In this document: positions 62,706-64,000 of the stretch, piece by piece
How positions within the stretch are numbered: the stretch's first letter is position 1
How the letters are laid out: every line of letters starts with the position of its first letter
Source: an uncultured Arenicella sp.
Lineage (GTDB): Bacteria; Pseudomonadota; Gammaproteobacteria; Arenicellales; Arenicellaceae
DNA: 64,000 nucleotides
Direction of reading: 5' to 3'
Assembly: GCA_938045295.1 (NCBI GenBank)
Contig: CALINO010000036.1
Coordinates: 1 to 64,000, forward strand
The notes under the pieces: model-generated
Databases searched by the model: none
Told to the model about the DNA's origin: nothing
The model's input: only the letters and a program-made list of their open reading frames with translations
Position numbers and translations under genes: made by a program

Positions 62706-63431
62706 CTAATGGCCTTTAGACCAAGCCCAAATGGCCAGTACTGTGAGTAAGATGCTCATCATGGTTATGGTGAGGAGGTTTGTTATGGGGGTATATTCGC
62801 CGGTTGCGTTGACTGTGCTTAAGGCCAATTCCGCGAGATGATAGCTGGGTGTAAACAGGGCTAACGTTTGCATCCATGAAGAGAAAACGAATGCAGGTAC
62901 CCAAAGGCCACCGAATATGGCAAGGCTCAAAAAGATAATATTTGAAACAGCAATGGCGCCGTTGGTGCTAAACATAAGCCCTAAACTGAGGCCGATGAGC
63001 GCGAACGGAATGGCCGAGCTTATGTGCACAGCGAAGAGTGAAACCCAATTAGATTGAGTGAGTGTAATATCACTTGCAAAGCCCGCAATAAGGTAGATAG
63101 GCATAAGAGCACAAGCAGCGAACAGCATTGTTGTGACGAGCTTTGCTGCAATGTAGTAATAAGCGGGAGTTGGTGCTATTTGTTTAAGTTGCAACCAACC
63201 ACGGTCTCGCTCGGTAGCTATGCCAATGCCAAACCCAAATATCGCTGGCCCCATTGCCGCAAATACCCCGTAAGTAGCCAGTAGGTACAGTGAGTTATTG
63301 GTGCTGTTGTTAAATACCAGGCTAAACAGGGCATAGAATGCGCACGGCATTAATAAAGTAGGGGCAATAAACTCTGGTGCTCGAATTGCTTTCAGTATTT
63401 CAGCGCCAATTTCGTTTTTCAAAGCCATCAT
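62706..63431 (-). CDS. ABC-2 type transporter permease
   Basis: 241 residues from ATG 63431, which overlaps the TGA of the ATPase gene. Six transmembrane helices in the ABC-2 pattern, with a loop carrying ATERDRGWLQLKQIAPTPAYYY between helices 2 and 3. It forms an exporter with the upstream ATPase. Substrate unknown; neighbours suggest a drug, peptide or lipid. Confidence 0.87.
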   Translation of the reverse strand: MMALKNEIGAEILKAIRAPEFIAPTLLMPCAFYALFSLVFNNSTNNSLYLLATYGVFAAMGPAIFGFGIGIATERDRGWLQLKQIAPTPAYYYIAAKLVTTMLFAACALMPIYLIAGFASDITLTQSNWVSLFAVHISSAIPFALIGLSLGLMFSTNGAIAVSNIIFLSLAIFGGLWVPAFVFSSWMQTLALFTPSYHLAELALSTVNATGEYTPITNLLTITMMSILLTVLAIWAWSKGH

Positions 63432-64000
63432 TGTGTTAACCCTTGAGTGGTTGAGCAATTGTTTAGTAGTTGTTCAAAAGCCTGATCAAGACTCGGTGTG
63501 CTGACCGTTAAGTCAGATAAGTGCGGATCTAATTCAAGAAGCATTTTTAACGTGGTGTTTGAGTCATTGCAGAGAATGTCGATCAAACGACCTGATGTGT
63601 TCACTGACTTAACTGTGGGTAGGCTTTTAATGGTTCTCTGGCTTATGTATGTTTGACAGCGAATGACTGTGCCACTGGCAATGTTTCGAACATTATCTGT
63701 CGTGCCTTGGGCGATGGTTTTGCCTTTGTTTATTACAATGGTGTGATCGGCTAAGGCATCAGCGTCGGCTAAATAATGAGTGGTGAGTATTACTGTGCTG
63801 CCGTTCTGACTTAAATTTCTAATGGTATTCCACAGTATTTGTCTGGCTTTTAAATCTAGGCCCGTGGTTGGTTCATCAAGAAATATTAATTTAGGGCGTC
63901 CGGCAATGGCGGCTGCAAATTGCACGCGCCGTTTTTGACCGTCTGATAATGTTTTATAGCGTTTATCTACAAAATCAGATAAGCCGCACTGCTCAATGAG
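63428..64000 (-). CDS. ABC transporter ATP-binding protein (N terminus outside window)
   Basis: 191 residues of the C-terminal part; the frame remains open to base 64000. The signature motif appears as LSDGQKRRVQFAAA, Walker B as LIFLDEPTTGLD, and the H loop as VILTTHYLADADALAD. Walker A is upstream of the window. It drives the ABC-2 permease encoded next with an ATGA overlap. This is the first visible gene of the exporter-amidohydrolase-two-component operon. Confidence 0.9.
   Translation of the reverse strand, partial: LIEQCGLSDFVDKRYKTLSDGQKRRVQFAAAIAGRPKLIFLDEPTTGLDLKARQILWNTIRNLSQNGSTVILTTHYLADADALADHTIVINKGKTIAQGTTDNVRNIASGTVIRCQTYISQRTIKSLPTVKSVNTSGRLIDILCNDSNTTLKMLLELDPHLSDLTVSTPSLDQAFEQLLNNCSTTQGLTQ

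Noticed and set aside
1..64000. Prophage, insertion sequence or integrative element
   Set aside because: No transposase, integrase, phage structural gene or terminal inverted repeat pair was found. The genes are mostly core or conserved accessory.

Overview
The window reads as a moderate-GC chromosomal segment of a heterotrophic, probably marine, gammaproteobacterium. Support comes from the mltD / yafS-like / rnhA / dnaQ neighbourhood, a ParC close to the enterobacterial type, NhaB, LpxD and LpxO-like lipid A enzymes, a glk / zwf-pgl-edd-eda Entner-Doudoroff locus with HexR-like sites, and a TonB-dependent receptor. The genus cannot be fixed from the sequence. No integrase, transposase, phage gene or CRISPR array was seen.

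Layout. 1-5.7 kb: the end of a TonB-dependent receptor, two acyl-CoA ligases and an acetate-type (SatP-like) transporter, with a convergent AraC regulator (5.7-6.7 kb). A perfect 46-bp palindrome lies at 6812-6857. 6.9-11.7 kb: CinA-type domain protein, TatD, TcdA, a B12-binding radical SAM protein and SlyD. 11.8-17.8 kb: glucokinase divergent from zwf-pgl-edd-eda. 18-22.5 kb: DUF2333 protein, a small hypothetical protein, an LpxO-like hydroxylase, an iodotyrosine-deiodinase-like nitroreductase and an exported methyltransferase-like protein. 22.6-25.6 kb: a compact chemosensory-like module (PilJ/CheA-like kinase, CheY-like receiver, CheX-like protein). 25.8-28.5 kb: MFS transporter, candidate small RNA, stand-alone LpxD. 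28.6-33.4 kb: a three-gene 2-oxoacid:ferredoxin oxidoreductase operon with a GltD-like flavoprotein.

33.7-39.7 kb: DUF6231-like protein, parC, tal, VanZ-like, DUF2459 and DUF2799 genes. 39.7-47.5 kb: a tightly overlapping eight-gene minus-strand membrane operon (YxAP-motif membrane protein, RDD, SpoIIM, unknown, DUF4129-like, DUF4350-like, MoxR, DUF58). 47.8-51.1 kb: a DUF805 protein ending in a type IV pilin-like helix, a Spx/ArsC-like protein, a small membrane protein, a degenerate uracil-DNA-glycosylase-like protein and RimI. 51.2-56.7 kb: mltD, yafS-like, rnhA, dnaQ, a pentapeptide repeat protein and a WaaY-like kinase. 56.8-58.3 kb: nhaB. 58.7-59.1 kb: tRNA-Ala(GGC) and tRNA-Glu(UUC), each with its own promoter. 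59.2-64 kb: an ABC exporter, a membrane-anchored amidohydrolase fused to a CIA30-like domain, and a DesK/DesR-type two-component pair in one minus-strand operon.

Together the genes describe sugar catabolism through the Entner-Doudoroff pathway, uptake and CoA activation of carboxylic acids, a ferredoxin-linked 2-oxoacid oxidoreductase, and considerable investment in envelope modification and sensing. The parts least explained by known biology are the large palindrome, the candidate small RNA, the MoxR membrane operon, the DUF805-pilin chimera and the amidohydrolase/ABC/two-component operon.
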